From: G020348385 sp964410125
GTDB taxonomy: Bacteria; Acidobacteriota; Aminicenantia; Aminicenantales; Aminicenantaceae
Assembly (NCBI GenBank): GCA_964410125.1
Contig: CAYPGQ010000007.1
Coordinates: 28,708-92,707 of the forward strand
Direction: 5' to 3'
Length of the DNA stretch: 64,000 nucleotides
Part shown: positions 16,929 through 25,365 of the stretch, in pieces
How the letters are laid out: each line of letters starts with the position of its first letter
Numbering within the stretch: the stretch's first letter is position 1
The notes under the pieces: generated by a model
Seen by the model: only the letters and a program-made list of their open reading frames with translations
Database searches by the model: none
Told to the model about the DNA's origin: nothing
Program-made: the position numbers and the translations under genes

Positions 16929-18273
16929 GGTTCTTCTCCCGATTAGTTGAGATATAGACTGAAATAAAATGCTTGAAAAATAAAGCGGACATCTGGTATC
17001 TCCAGTGGATAATAGAGATGACACGTCTCTAAATCTACATCCAAAGGAGACCGACGATGTCCTCACTGAGTATAACACACTATTTCCCCTTTCTGCGAAT
17101 CCGTATTCTCCGACAGCGGGTATCCTGCGATGCCCGGAAGGCTTACTTGAAAGCGGTACCGGACAAACGATTCCGGCCTCGCTGCCATATCTGTGGGAGG
17201 CCGGCTGCTGGGATTCACAGCCAGGAAAAACGGTGGATCCGGGACATGGATTTTGGGCAGACACGGCTCTGGATACTCTGCCATTACCGGAAGGTCGTTT
17301 GTTCCCACTGCCAAAAGATTCCCATCGAAGAGCTCGAACTTTTCGACCCTTACATGCGGGTGACAAAGAGACTGGCGCGCTATATTTACGAGCTCTGCAA
17401 GATTATGACTGTCCAGGAGGTGGCTCGTCATCTGGGATTGGACTGGAAAACCATCAAGGCTGTCGATCAGAAGTTTCTGGAGAGAGACTACGGGGAGACC
17501 GATTATCAAGGGCTTCGTATCCTGGCCATAGACGAGATATCCATCCGCAAAGGCCACCGCTACCTGACAGTGGTCCTCGACTACGAGACCGGGCGAGTGG
17601 TCTGGGTGGGCAAAGACAGAAAAGCCCGGACACTCTGGAGATTCTTCTCGAGCATGACTGCCAAAGAGAGAAAACACTTGGAAGCCGTGGTGATGGACAT
17701 GTGGGATCCCTATATTTTGGCCATACAGAGCAAGGTTCCTCATGTCAAGATCGTCTTCGATCTCTTCCATGTGGTATCCCAATTCAACAAGGTCATTGAT
17801 AAAGTGCGTAACAGCGAATACCGGAAAGCCTCCCAGGACAACAAAGACATCTTCAAGGGCACCAAATATCTTTTGCTGAAGAATCGGAGGAATATCCGAA
17901 AGCCTAAAGACAGGGAGCACCTCGAAGAGTTGCTCCAGTTGAACAAAGTCATCAATACGGTGATGATCCTCAAGGACAAACTCAAACACATCTGGAGCTA
18001 CCGGTCCCGGACATGGGCAGAGAAGGCCCTTGAGGAGTTGTGTGTGCTGGCACAGGCCGTTGACCATCCGGAGGTGACAAGGTTTGTAAAAACCTTGCGG
18101 CGTTACCAGTATGGCATCCTGAATCACTGTGAATATCCGATTCATACAGGCAAGCTGGAAGGAGTCAATAACAAGATCAAAGTGATTAAGCGAAAAGCTT
18201 ATGGCTTCCATGATCTGCGTTACTTTTCCTTAAAGATCATCCAAGCTTTTATCAACTAAATGGGAGAAGAACC
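16929..18273 (+). mobile_element. Complete ISL3-family insertion sequence (1345 bp)
   Basis: The ends are inverted repeats: GGTTCTTCTCCC is perfect and followed by an imperfect match (GATTAGTTGA against ATTTAGTTGA). The element is flanked by identical 8-bp copies of GAATTTTT at 16921-16928 and 18274-18281, the target duplication length expected for ISL3. It carries one intact transposase gene. The clean duplication and restorable target gene imply a recent insertion. Confidence 0.95.
17057..18259 (+). CDS. ISL3-family transposase
   Basis: 400 residues, with AAAGGAG before the ATG. The N-terminal zinc-binding region (CHICG... and CSHC) and helix-turn-helix precede the DDE catalytic domain: first Asp in LAIDEISIRKGHRY, second in AVVMDMWDPY, Glu in KLEGVNNKIKVIKRKAYGF. 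All parts look intact, so the IS may still be active. It fills most of the element; the large antisense ORF is a shadow. Confidence 0.95.
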   Translation: MSSLSITHYFPFLRIRILRQRVSCDARKAYLKAVPDKRFRPRCHICGRPAAGIHSQEKRWIRDMDFGQTRLWILCHYRKVVCSHCQKIPIEELELFDPYMRVTKRLARYIYELCKIMTVQEVARHLGLDWKTIKAVDQKFLERDYGETDYQGLRILAIDEISIRKGHRYLTVVLDYETGRVVWVGKDRKARTLWRFFSSMTAKERKHLEAVVMDMWDPYILAIQSKVPHVKIVFDLFHVVSQFNKVIDKVRNSEYRKASQDNKDIFKGTKYLLLKNRRNIRKPKDREHLEELLQLNKVINTVMILKDKLKHIWSYRSRTWAEKALEELCVLAQAVDHPEVTRFVKTLRRYQYGILNHCEYPIHTGKLEGVNNKIKVIKRKAYGFHDLRYFSLKIIQAFIN

Positions 18274-18281
18274 GAATTTTT

Positions 18282-18683
18282 AGACTTTTTAAGATTGGCA
18301 GATATTCTGAGTCAATGAATTTATTTGGAAGAGTTCTAAAGGCTAAAAAAGAACAACTATTCATTACTTTATTTGCGGTGTTCATCCTTCTAACTGTTGC
18401 GTCATGTTTGCTCTACTATGTTGAAAATGAAGCTCAACCAGAATCTTTTTCAAGTATTCCTTCAACAATGTGGTGGGGAGTTTCAGCATTGACAACAGTC
18501 GGATATGGGGACATGTATCCAATCACACCAATAGGAAAATTACTAGGAGCAATTATCAGCCTTTTGGGGATAGGTCTTTTTGCTATGCCTACAGGAATTC
18601 TAAGTGCTGGTTTTGTTGAAGAGATTAGGAAGAAAAGAGAGCCAGTGAAGACGTGTCCTAATTGCGGGAATAAATTAGAATAA
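18282..18683 (+). pseudogene. Voltage-gated K+ channel, C-terminal part (split by IS)
   Basis: Continues the S4 helix (RLFKIGRYSESMNLFGRVLK), then S5 (FITLFAVFILLTVASCLLYY), the pore helix and selectivity filter TTVGYGDMYP, S6 (GAIISLLGIGLFAMPTGILS) and a cytoplasmic tail with a CPNCGNKL zinc-knuckle-like end. An internal ATG at 18315 could in principle start a two-helix pore-only protein, but no Shine-Dalgarno supports it. Confidence 0.85.
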
Positions 18684-18712
18684 CCATATTAAGTAATAGG
18701 TAGGAGGTATAT

Positions 18713-19471
18713 ATGGAAAAAGAACTTAAGAAACAACTTAGGAAGTATTCTAAGATATTCATTGATGCACAAGAACAAGGGAAGAAAGAAGCAGATATTG
18801 TTATGTATCTTGTACAGTTCTTTCAGAGCGTACTAGGCTATAGCATCTTTGATGAGATAAGCAAAGAGTACCAGATTAAAGGAAAGTACTGTGATATTGC
18901 ACTGAAGATTAAAGGCGAGGTTGGTTTGTTGGTTGAAGCTAAGCAACCAGGTATAAGATTAGTGAAAAAGCACATAGAGCAGGCTGAAATATATGGAATG
19001 AGAAGCGGGATAAAATGGGTGCTCCTTACCAACGGTTGTTAGTGGAGGTTATTCCATTTGAGTTATGATGATTCAGAGGGAATAGAAAGTACCCTGGTAT
19101 TCGGCACAGATTTAGTGAGGAGTTTTAAAGAGAAGCCTAAAGATGTGGTTGAGAAATTTATGCTGCTCCACAAACGAAACTTCATGAAGGGCGAATTAGA
19201 TAAATACTTCAAAAAGAAAACAATGCTAATCCCTGAGTCACTAGCAAAAGCATTGTTTACTGAGGAGGTTTTAAGGGCTATTAGAAGAGAGGTAAACAAA
19301 GGAGCAGAGGTTAAGGTTGGGATTGACGATATAGTAAAGGCATTAAAGATTCTTTTGGATAAAGAAGTCTTAGCCGATATGGTGATAAAGGTTAGAAAGA
19401 CTAGGAAGGTTACTAAGAGGAAGGCGACCAAAAGAAAACCTGCTCATCAGAAAGAAAGAATGAAAAGTTGA
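18713..19471 (+). pseudogene. Stand-alone HsdR N-terminal-domain protein, interrupted by an in-frame TAG
   Basis: TAGGAGG precedes the ATG. Codons 1-109 form the type I restriction HsdR N-terminal nuclease-like domain: FDEISKEYQIKGKYCDIALK and LLVEAKQPG (the D..E-x-K nuclease core), then KWVLLTNG. Codon 110 is TAG, and the same frame continues WRLFHLSYDDSEG for 142 further codons, as expected for this family (LTNG...W.L). So one amber stop splits a 252-residue gene. A base change from CAG or TGG, or stop readthrough, would explain it. Likely a damaged defence-type nuclease. Confidence 0.7.
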
Positions 19472-19504
19472 GAGGTGATTTTCCATTGTATCAAAGGTTT
19501 TAAA

Positions 19505-20890
19505 ATGGATTTGGATTTTGAAAAGCTAGAGTTAATTACAGAAAGCCGTGATTTTCATAAGTTGATTGGTGAATGTGAATCTAATTTTTTTGACTGTAAA
19601 AAAGTAAAGTATGACCTCTCAGATGACCAACAAAAGTATGAATTAGCGAAAGATGTTTCCTCCTTTGCAAATGCGAAAGGTGGATATGTTTTTATAGGTA
19701 TAAAAACTAAAAGAAGTGATAGTCGGCATTGTGACCAAATAAGGAAAATCCGTCCATTTGAACAAGATTCATGTAATCCAGACCAGTATTTAGATGTAAT
19801 TGGAAAATGGATATATCCAAAGCCTAAAGATGTTGAAGCAAGATGGTATCTAGTAGATGAAAACACACAAAAAGGAATTTTTGTAATTAAGATACCTCCA
19901 CAGAAGAAAGACCTAAAGCCTTTTTTAATAACACACACACCTAAAGAATCTGGCGGATTTGGGACGGTTTTATTTGGGTACTGTGAGAGAAAACAAGATA
20001 GAAATGACCCAAAAACAGTAGAAGAATTGCAACTGTTGTTGAGGGATGGAATCAACTTTAGCGACAATCTAGAATCTAGATTCCAAGCAATTGAAGCAAA
20101 CCAACAGACCATATTGAAACTTTTCTCACCTCCAGAAAAGAAAAAGGTAAAGTTTGAGGACGTGATAAAGGTAGATGAAAGAATTGAAATAGCACTACAG
20201 GATGTCGGTTTGAATCAAAAAAGAGCAATGATTTTGAGTGCTTATCCTGAATATGTTATGCAGCTTAGGACTATATTTAGTTCAGACCCAAAAAGCATTA
20301 AGCAAATGCTCGAATATCCTCCAACCATTAGGAGCAGTGGGTTTGATTTGAGGACATTAGATAGAGCGAGCATAATTAGCGGAAAATTTTGTAGGGTAAC
20401 AAATGGTGATAGGAAAGTTATTGACCTTTATGAAGATGGTGCATTAATTGCAGGATTCAAAGCAGATGGGGATTATTTGTGTTGGGCAATGAAAGGGCTA
20501 AAAATAAATCCAGTTGTTTTAATAGAATCAGTTTATACCTTTGTTTTATTTTATGAACTGGTTATAGAAGACATGGATACAAAACCTAAGATAGTTACTT
20601 TCAAGGTAGACTTGCACAATTTCCATTTGGACGATAAAAAGAATTATTTAGTTCCTTACGGATTAAATACCATAGCACAAATATTTGATGATGAGAAAAA
20701 GATAGCAAGAGATAATAATTGGAGCAAGAATATTGATGTAGATATTGAGAAATTTGAGGTTGCATCTATCGCTTATAAGATAGTTGAAAGAATTTATTTA
20801 TACTTTGGTTTTGAAGTAGAAAAGATTCCATTTACAAAAGAAGTTGAAGGGGAAAGGGTTGTTGATATAGAGCAGATAAAACCAATATAG
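19505..20890 (+). CDS. AlbA_2/Schlafen-type ATP-binding domain protein
   Basis: 461 residues from the ATG at 19505 (AAAGG upstream), chosen over the longer start at 19475. Residues about 20-150 are an AlbA_2 (divergent AAA-4/Schlafen) domain: ESNFFDCKKVKYDLSDD, then LAKDVSSFANAKGGYVFIGI, with the typical SFANAKGG motif. The C-terminal 300 residues are not recognised. AlbA_2 proteins occur as regulators and in phage-defence loci as nuclease or sensor modules; the neighbours here (HsdR-N, RT, caspase) favour defence. AT-rich. Confidence 0.75.
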   Translation: MDLDFEKLELITESRDFHKLIGECESNFFDCKKVKYDLSDDQQKYELAKDVSSFANAKGGYVFIGIKTKRSDSRHCDQIRKIRPFEQDSCNPDQYLDVIGKWIYPKPKDVEARWYLVDENTQKGIFVIKIPPQKKDLKPFLITHTPKESGGFGTVLFGYCERKQDRNDPKTVEELQLLLRDGINFSDNLESRFQAIEANQQTILKLFSPPEKKKVKFEDVIKVDERIEIALQDVGLNQKRAMILSAYPEYVMQLRTIFSSDPKSIKQMLEYPPTIRSSGFDLRTLDRASIISGKFCRVTNGDRKVIDLYEDGALIAGFKADGDYLCWAMKGLKINPVVLIESVYTFVLFYELVIEDMDTKPKIVTFKVDLHNFHLDDKKNYLVPYGLNTIAQIFDDEKKIARDNNWSKNIDVDIEKFEVASIAYKIVERIYLYFGFEVEKIPFTKEVEGERVVDIEQIKPI

Positions 20891-21030
20891 GTCTGTCGCT
20901 ATGGTTAACGAAACAATCCTAAACCTGGATAAAGCAAAACAGCCTATTTTTCTATGGAACTGTCAAAGAGCAATTTTACAGGTCTGGTTGAGGCGGATGG
21001 AAGCCAGTGATTCACATATCGTAACATAAA

Positions 21031-21885
21031 ATGAAAAAAATCCATGAACGATTGCTACAGCAAATAGCACAGCTGGCATCTGAAGGGAAATTCGGCGAAG
21101 CTGCTCATTCTGCATCACAAGAATATAGTCAAATTCCAGTCGGAATTCCTACCATGCTTAAATATATCAGTGATTTTTATGAAAAAAACGATTCCACTAA
21201 TCAAGAAATTGCTGAAGCCAGAGATTACTTTTGCAAAATGTTTATTGTGGTTTATCGAGAGACGAAAAAGTGCAATCCAAGCTTGTCTACAACATTCATA
21301 AGTTCTTTCATTGATGACTTTCCCAATGTTGATGGCTCATTATTACTGCCTCGCTGGAATTCATTAGCACAAGCATCTCTGGCTTTTAAATCCGTTGCTA
21401 ATTCAGGAGATTATTTACTTATATGGCAACAATCTTCTAGACTTTTTCTAGCTTACAATGAATTTCTCAATGGCCTTTTGGGATTTCTCATTGTTGCTTG
21501 GAGATGTGTAGAGAACAAAAAAATAAATCCGAATGTGTTTTATTCTCCGTACGGAGCAAAAGCCAAACAATTTTAGGACCTCACTGGCGGCGAGAATGGA
21601 GTTTTTTATTTATATCATCGAATTATAAAACCTAAACTAAGGAACGCGATAGCACATGAAACCGCATGGCCTGATAGAGATGCTGGGAAAGTTCAATATT
21701 CAGATGGACGCCCTAAAAAAGAGTATGAAATGGATTTTATTGAATTTTTGACTCTCACTACTCTTGGTACACATGTTGGCAGTGCTTATATAGCGGCAAT
21801 TGCTGCTGTAATAGTTTTAGAAGAGGGAGACGAAAACGAAAAATCATTGCTACCTCCTCATTTAATAAAGCTTTTTAGGCATTAA
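21031..21885 (+). pseudogene. Hypothetical protein split by an in-frame TAG
   Basis: Codons 1-181 are open, codon 182 is TAG, and the frame then stays open for 102 codons to TAA at 21883. The downstream part reads naturally (DLTGGENGVFYLYHRIIKPK, LRNAIAHETAWPD, ending LPPHLIKLFRH). NAIAHET resembles the R-x4-6-H region of HEPN-type helical domains, a nuclease fold common in toxin and defence proteins; that link is tentative. No Shine-Dalgarno precedes the ATG. Confidence 0.6.
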
Positions 21886-21973
21886 ATGTAACAATAGCAA
21901 GTTTTATGAGAGGTTCTGTGTTTAGTACAAATAAATTTTAACAACTCATTGAATTTCCTAAATTTTGAGTGAT

Positions 21974-22012
21974 TCGAGTGGAAACCATTAACATTTAGCC
22001 CTGGCTTCCAAA
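21974..22012. repeat. Intergenic hairpin repeat, copy 1
   Basis: GGAAACCA (21980) and TGGCTTCC (22002) pair with one mismatch around a 14-base loop ending in CCC. The family consensus is GAGTGGAAGCC...CCCTGGCTTCCCGATGG. A half copy (GGCGGATGGAAGCCAGTG) lies at 20993-21010. Confidence 0.55.
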
Positions 22013-22034
22013 CTCTGAAAAGTGAGTTAAAATT

Positions 22035-22082
22035 GGGGGTTCTTAACCACCAAACTACAAATCCGAGTCCTGCCCGAGGAGA
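22035..22082 (+). pseudogene. tRNA-Asn-like relic, anticodon arm to 3' end
   Basis: GGGGGTTCTTAACCACC is a recognisable anticodon arm, followed by CAAACTACAAATCCGAGT and the acceptor tail CCTGCCCGAGGAG. It repeats the 18-base tail at 16241 exactly. Confidence 0.6.
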
Positions 22083-22128
22083 CAGCTTTTTTTGGGGGGG
22101 TATCTGAAACTTTCTTTAAACTGTAAGT

Positions 22129-22407
22129 ATGGGTTTTCAACTAAAAATTGTTACATATGGGAATAGGTTTACTCTTGCATTGAATCACATTCTCCTTTGT
22201 GATATAAGACGAAATGTCAAAGCTTGGGAACAAGATGATTTCAGCTAGGCGGGTAAAATTTCTATTCAAACTAAAAGGCAAACTTTTATCCAAGTATCTA
22301 TAAATAAAAAGGAGGGATTTATAGCTGAACTAATCCCAGAAGAAAAAGAGAAAACCTATGCTGAGGAAAAGGCCCGATTGGAAGCACAGGAAGAAATGAG
22401 ATATTAG
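22129..22407 (+). pseudogene. Small ORF with an in-frame TAG, coupled to the protease gene
   Basis: From the ATG at 22129 the frame is open for 39 codons, meets TAG at 22246, and continues for 52 codons to a TAG one base before the protease start. The sequence reads as ordinary protein on both sides (NVKAWEQDDFS / AGKISIQTKRQTFIQVSI), with a charged helical tail (EEKEKTYAEEKARLEAQEE). It is the third TAG-interrupted frame in this island. Family unknown. Confidence 0.45.
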
Positions 22408-22408
22408 A

Positions 22409-23521
22409 ATGAAAATAATTGCTCAAAATGAAGATTTCAAGCATCAGATAAAGAATTTATATAAATTTTATAAATCCATTTTATTTAATAAAATCGGAAA
22501 AGAACCAAAATTTACAGTTGAAGTTACCTCAGACTTTAAAAAAGATTATTATAATGAATGCTCAAAGAGAGAAAGAGAAATTCTTGATAGAGTAGGTATT
22601 CCTGAACTTAATGGGGTTGTTATAATGCCCCAAACTGAGGACCTTCATTTTATAATATTGATTTCGTCTAAATCGTTTGAAAATAATCAAATCATTCATA
22701 CTGCAATTCATGAATTTACTCACTTATATGATTATTTTCAATATTTCTTAGAGAATGGAAATTTAGAAATAAGAAGTGAAGAGGAAAAAGAATCAAAGTA
22801 TTATTATGAATTCTATCATTGGTCAGAATATCATGCTAAGAGATTGGGAACTTATTTTTTTTCAATTCTAGAATGGCATAGAGTTAGCGGAGAAAATCCT
22901 CCACCTGACAACATATATTCTTTTCAGCATGTGGAATTTTATACAAGAAATATTGTAGAGAAAATAAATAATTCCAATGATGCTTTAATTACAAAGTCAC
23001 AGGATTCAAACGATATATTTTGGGATGTATATCAAGAGTTGATGTCATATTTTGGCAGGTTAAGTGTATTTCAAGCAAAGGATTTAAATAAATATCCAGA
23101 CAGAGATTTTCCCGAAGAACTTTTAAAAGAAGTGTTTGGACCAAAGATAATTGAAATGTATCATCTTCTTCTAAGAATGGATTCATATGAATCTGCAATA
23201 AGAAATCTACTTGAATTTAAGAAACTTAAAGCTTTAATCATATCAAAAATAAACCAAAGAACATTTTTTAGGCCTAATTGGTTTGATGAACTTAGATGGT
23301 CTTTATTATATAAGGAGGGGATTATGAAGGATGATATGAAATTTAAAATTCCATCTATTGAAAAGGTTACCAAAATTCAGATGCCTGAACTCCCAAAATT
23401 TAAAACAGTATGGGAAGACATAATTCCATTATTAAAAATGATAGCAAGGAATACTGATGAGATAAAAAAAGATTTAAAGGATATAAAAATTACATTTGGA
23501 GAAATGAAGAAAAAAAGCTAG
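22409..23521 (+). CDS. HExxH zinc-metalloprotease-like protein
   Basis: 370 residues, starting one base after the previous frame's stop. HTAIHEFTHLYDYF holds an HExxH zinc site (residues 101-105), and Glu140 in HWSEYHAKRLGTYF is placed like the third ligand of gluzincins such as IrrE-like proteases. About 200 helical residues follow, with a charged C-terminus. IrrE/ImmA-type proteases often cleave regulators in mobile elements; here the next gene is a reverse transcriptase, so it could process or release that system. The family is unassigned beyond the zinc site. Confidence 0.65.
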   Translation: MKIIAQNEDFKHQIKNLYKFYKSILFNKIGKEPKFTVEVTSDFKKDYYNECSKREREILDRVGIPELNGVVIMPQTEDLHFIILISSKSFENNQIIHTAIHEFTHLYDYFQYFLENGNLEIRSEEEKESKYYYEFYHWSEYHAKRLGTYFFSILEWHRVSGENPPPDNIYSFQHVEFYTRNIVEKINNSNDALITKSQDSNDIFWDVYQELMSYFGRLSVFQAKDLNKYPDRDFPEELLKEVFGPKIIEMYHLLLRMDSYESAIRNLLEFKKLKALIISKINQRTFFRPNWFDELRWSLLYKEGIMKDDMKFKIPSIEKVTKIQMPELPKFKTVWEDIIPLLKMIARNTDEIKKDLKDIKITFGEMKKKS

Positions 23522-23552
23522 GAAAAGTCCAATTTAATATCTAGATAGAGAC

Positions 23553-23590
23553 ATTAGAAACTAAAGGCCCTAAAGCCCTGCTTCCCGAAT
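23553..23590. repeat. Intergenic hairpin repeat, copy 2
   Basis: A degenerate copy (GAAACTAAAGGCCCTAAAGCCCTGCTTCCCGAATG region) aligned base for base with the copy at 25288. It abuts the RT start codon, which has no normal Shine-Dalgarno, so it may affect RT translation. Confidence 0.5.
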
Positions 23591-25229
23591 GAAGCCAATG
23601 CGTCGAATTTATAAAACTAAAATTGAGATTTGTTTTGACCGTCTTTTAACTGATGCTGAAAATGATTTTTTCCCAGACCCTATAAATTACAGAGACCTAA
23701 GACTTTATAAAAAAGAAATTGTTGCTCATGTAATTGCTGACCTAAAGAGAACTTTTCATGCTCAGGAAGTTTTTCATTCAAATTATCCTTACTCTGATGG
23801 TGATGTGCCAAAAAGCAACTTTGTTATAAGACATGCAATCTGTATGCATCCCATTGATAGAATTATATACAATTACATAGTCCATCGCTTAATTCCATTT
23901 ATAGAGCCTAAGGTATCAAAAGCACGATATAGTCACCGCGTTGAGAAGAAAAATTTTAAGAGGAAATACATATTTGGAAAAAGATGGATAAAAAATTGGC
24001 TCGATTTTAGAAATGACATAAAAGCCTTTTTTGAAGAGAATAAAGAATTCAACTATTTAGTTTCAACTGATATTGCAGGATACTTTGAATACATACATCT
24101 TGTTGATTTTAGAAAGCAAATAATCGAGTTGTGCCCGAAAGGGAGTGAAAGGGATATTATTGACTTATTATATAAATTTTTAAAAAATTTTTCTCCATCA
24201 CATTCAGGTGTAAGTGATTCAGGTATCCCACAAAATTATGATTCTTCGTCATATTTGACAAGTGCTTTTCTTGATTTTTTAGACAAAGATTTAGAAAGAA
24301 ATGGATACAATCTTTTTAGGTATGTCGATGATATAAAAGTAGCATGCAGAGATATGAAAGAAGCAAGAAAAGTCATAATTCATATTATTCGTTCTTTACG
24401 CCGCTATAACTTAAATCTTTCAACAATAAAAACTGAAATCTGGCATAAAAAAAGTCTTGAATTCAAAGATTTCACACAAGAATTCCCTGAAATTTTAGAT
24501 TTAGCAAACAAAGCAGTCAATGAAAGAAAAATCGATCAGATAAATGAGTATCTTCCCATTCTTATAAAAGACATAAAAGAACTGACAAAGAGTAGAAAGA
24601 AAGATTTTAATGAGAGACTTTTCAGGGCTTATATTTGGCGAATTGTGAAATTCTATTGGTTTAAAGAAATAAATAAAGTCAATTTAAAGTCAATAGGCAA
24701 AAAATGTTTGGCTTTTATGGAAATATATCCAGGCAGGTCAGACACGTTTTTGAAATTTCTTTTATTAGAAAAAGACTATAAATATGTTCAAGACGGAATA
24801 TTGAAAATTATGAAAGACTGTGTTTATCCATGGCAAGAAATGCATATGTGGAGCTTGTTAATTAAGGCTTCAAAGATAAAAAATGATGAGCTCTTCGTTT
24901 TAGCAAGGGACCGGGTTAGAGATACCAATCCGTATTTTGAGGCAGCCAGAAATTATGCAATTCTTTTTTTAGGTAAACACGGAGATTATCAGGACAGGCA
25001 AAATATTCAATCACTCTATAATCAAACTCAGTCGTTTTTTACAAAAAGATGTATTCTTATTGCCATTCAGGAATATTCTGAAAAAATGCAAATATACAAC
25101 AGGATAATGAATTACGAAGACGACATGCTACTAAAAAGTTTAGTTGCTTATCTTAAGCAAAGAAAAGACCCTGAATATGTTTATGAAGATAAAAGAATCG
25201 GTTCAATTGAAGCAATAGAATATTGGTAG
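23589..25229 (+). CDS. Defence-type reverse transcriptase (DRT/Abi-like)
   Basis: 546 residues. RT motifs are in order: motif A YLVSTDIAGYFEYI (Asp161), motif B SGIPQNYDSSSYLTSAFLDF (212-231), motif C LFRYVDDIKVAC with YVDD at 245-248, then the motif D region. The GIPQ motif B and lack of a maturase/X domain or HNH argue against group II introns; the long helical C-terminus (about 310-546, HEAT-like) is seen in Abi-type and unknown-group RTs that protect against phages. I cannot assign the exact class. No msr/msd is recognised upstream. Position 67 bp after the protease gene, same strand, suggests one unit. Confidence 0.85.
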   Translation: MKPMRRIYKTKIEICFDRLLTDAENDFFPDPINYRDLRLYKKEIVAHVIADLKRTFHAQEVFHSNYPYSDGDVPKSNFVIRHAICMHPIDRIIYNYIVHRLIPFIEPKVSKARYSHRVEKKNFKRKYIFGKRWIKNWLDFRNDIKAFFEENKEFNYLVSTDIAGYFEYIHLVDFRKQIIELCPKGSERDIIDLLYKFLKNFSPSHSGVSDSGIPQNYDSSSYLTSAFLDFLDKDLERNGYNLFRYVDDIKVACRDMKEARKVIIHIIRSLRRYNLNLSTIKTEIWHKKSLEFKDFTQEFPEILDLANKAVNERKIDQINEYLPILIKDIKELTKSRKKDFNERLFRAYIWRIVKFYWFKEINKVNLKSIGKKCLAFMEIYPGRSDTFLKFLLLEKDYKYVQDGILKIMKDCVYPWQEMHMWSLLIKASKIKNDELFVLARDRVRDTNPYFEAARNYAILFLGKHGDYQDRQNIQSLYNQTQSFFTKRCILIAIQEYSEKMQIYNRIMNYEDDMLLKSLVAYLKQRKDPEYVYEDKRIGSIEAIEYW

Positions 25230-25287
25230 ATTGAAATAGTTTTTTCTGTATTGGGCGTGAGTGTTTGAAGTTATCAAATAGTCGAGG

Positions 25288-25329
25288 CGAGTGGAAGCCA
25301 AAGACCCTGATGCCCTGGCTTCCCGATGG
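25288..25329. repeat. Intergenic hairpin repeat, copy 3
   Basis: A perfect 8-bp stem GGAAGCCA (25293-25300) and TGGCTTCC (25316-25323) around AAGACCCTGATGCCC, inside GAGTGG...CGATGG. Located between the RT gene and the next ORF. Confidence 0.65.
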
Positions 25330-25365
25330 TCGTAAAAAGATTTAAGGAGTGAGAGGGAGAATCAA

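Noticed and set aside
17063..18211. 382-codon ORF antisense to the transposase
   Set aside because: It mirrors the transposase gene, has no start signal and matches no family; the plus-strand DDE protein explains the coding bias.
18713..22407. TAG reassigned to an amino acid throughout the island
   Set aside because: Intact genes in the same stretch (AlbA_2, protease, RT) end in TAG, and no suppressor tRNA is visible. Kept only as a question in the findings.
23521..23588. Retron-type msr/msd RNA before the RT
   Set aside because: The 67-bp gap is too short, and it is largely taken up by an intergenic hairpin repeat; the RT motifs also differ from retron RTs.
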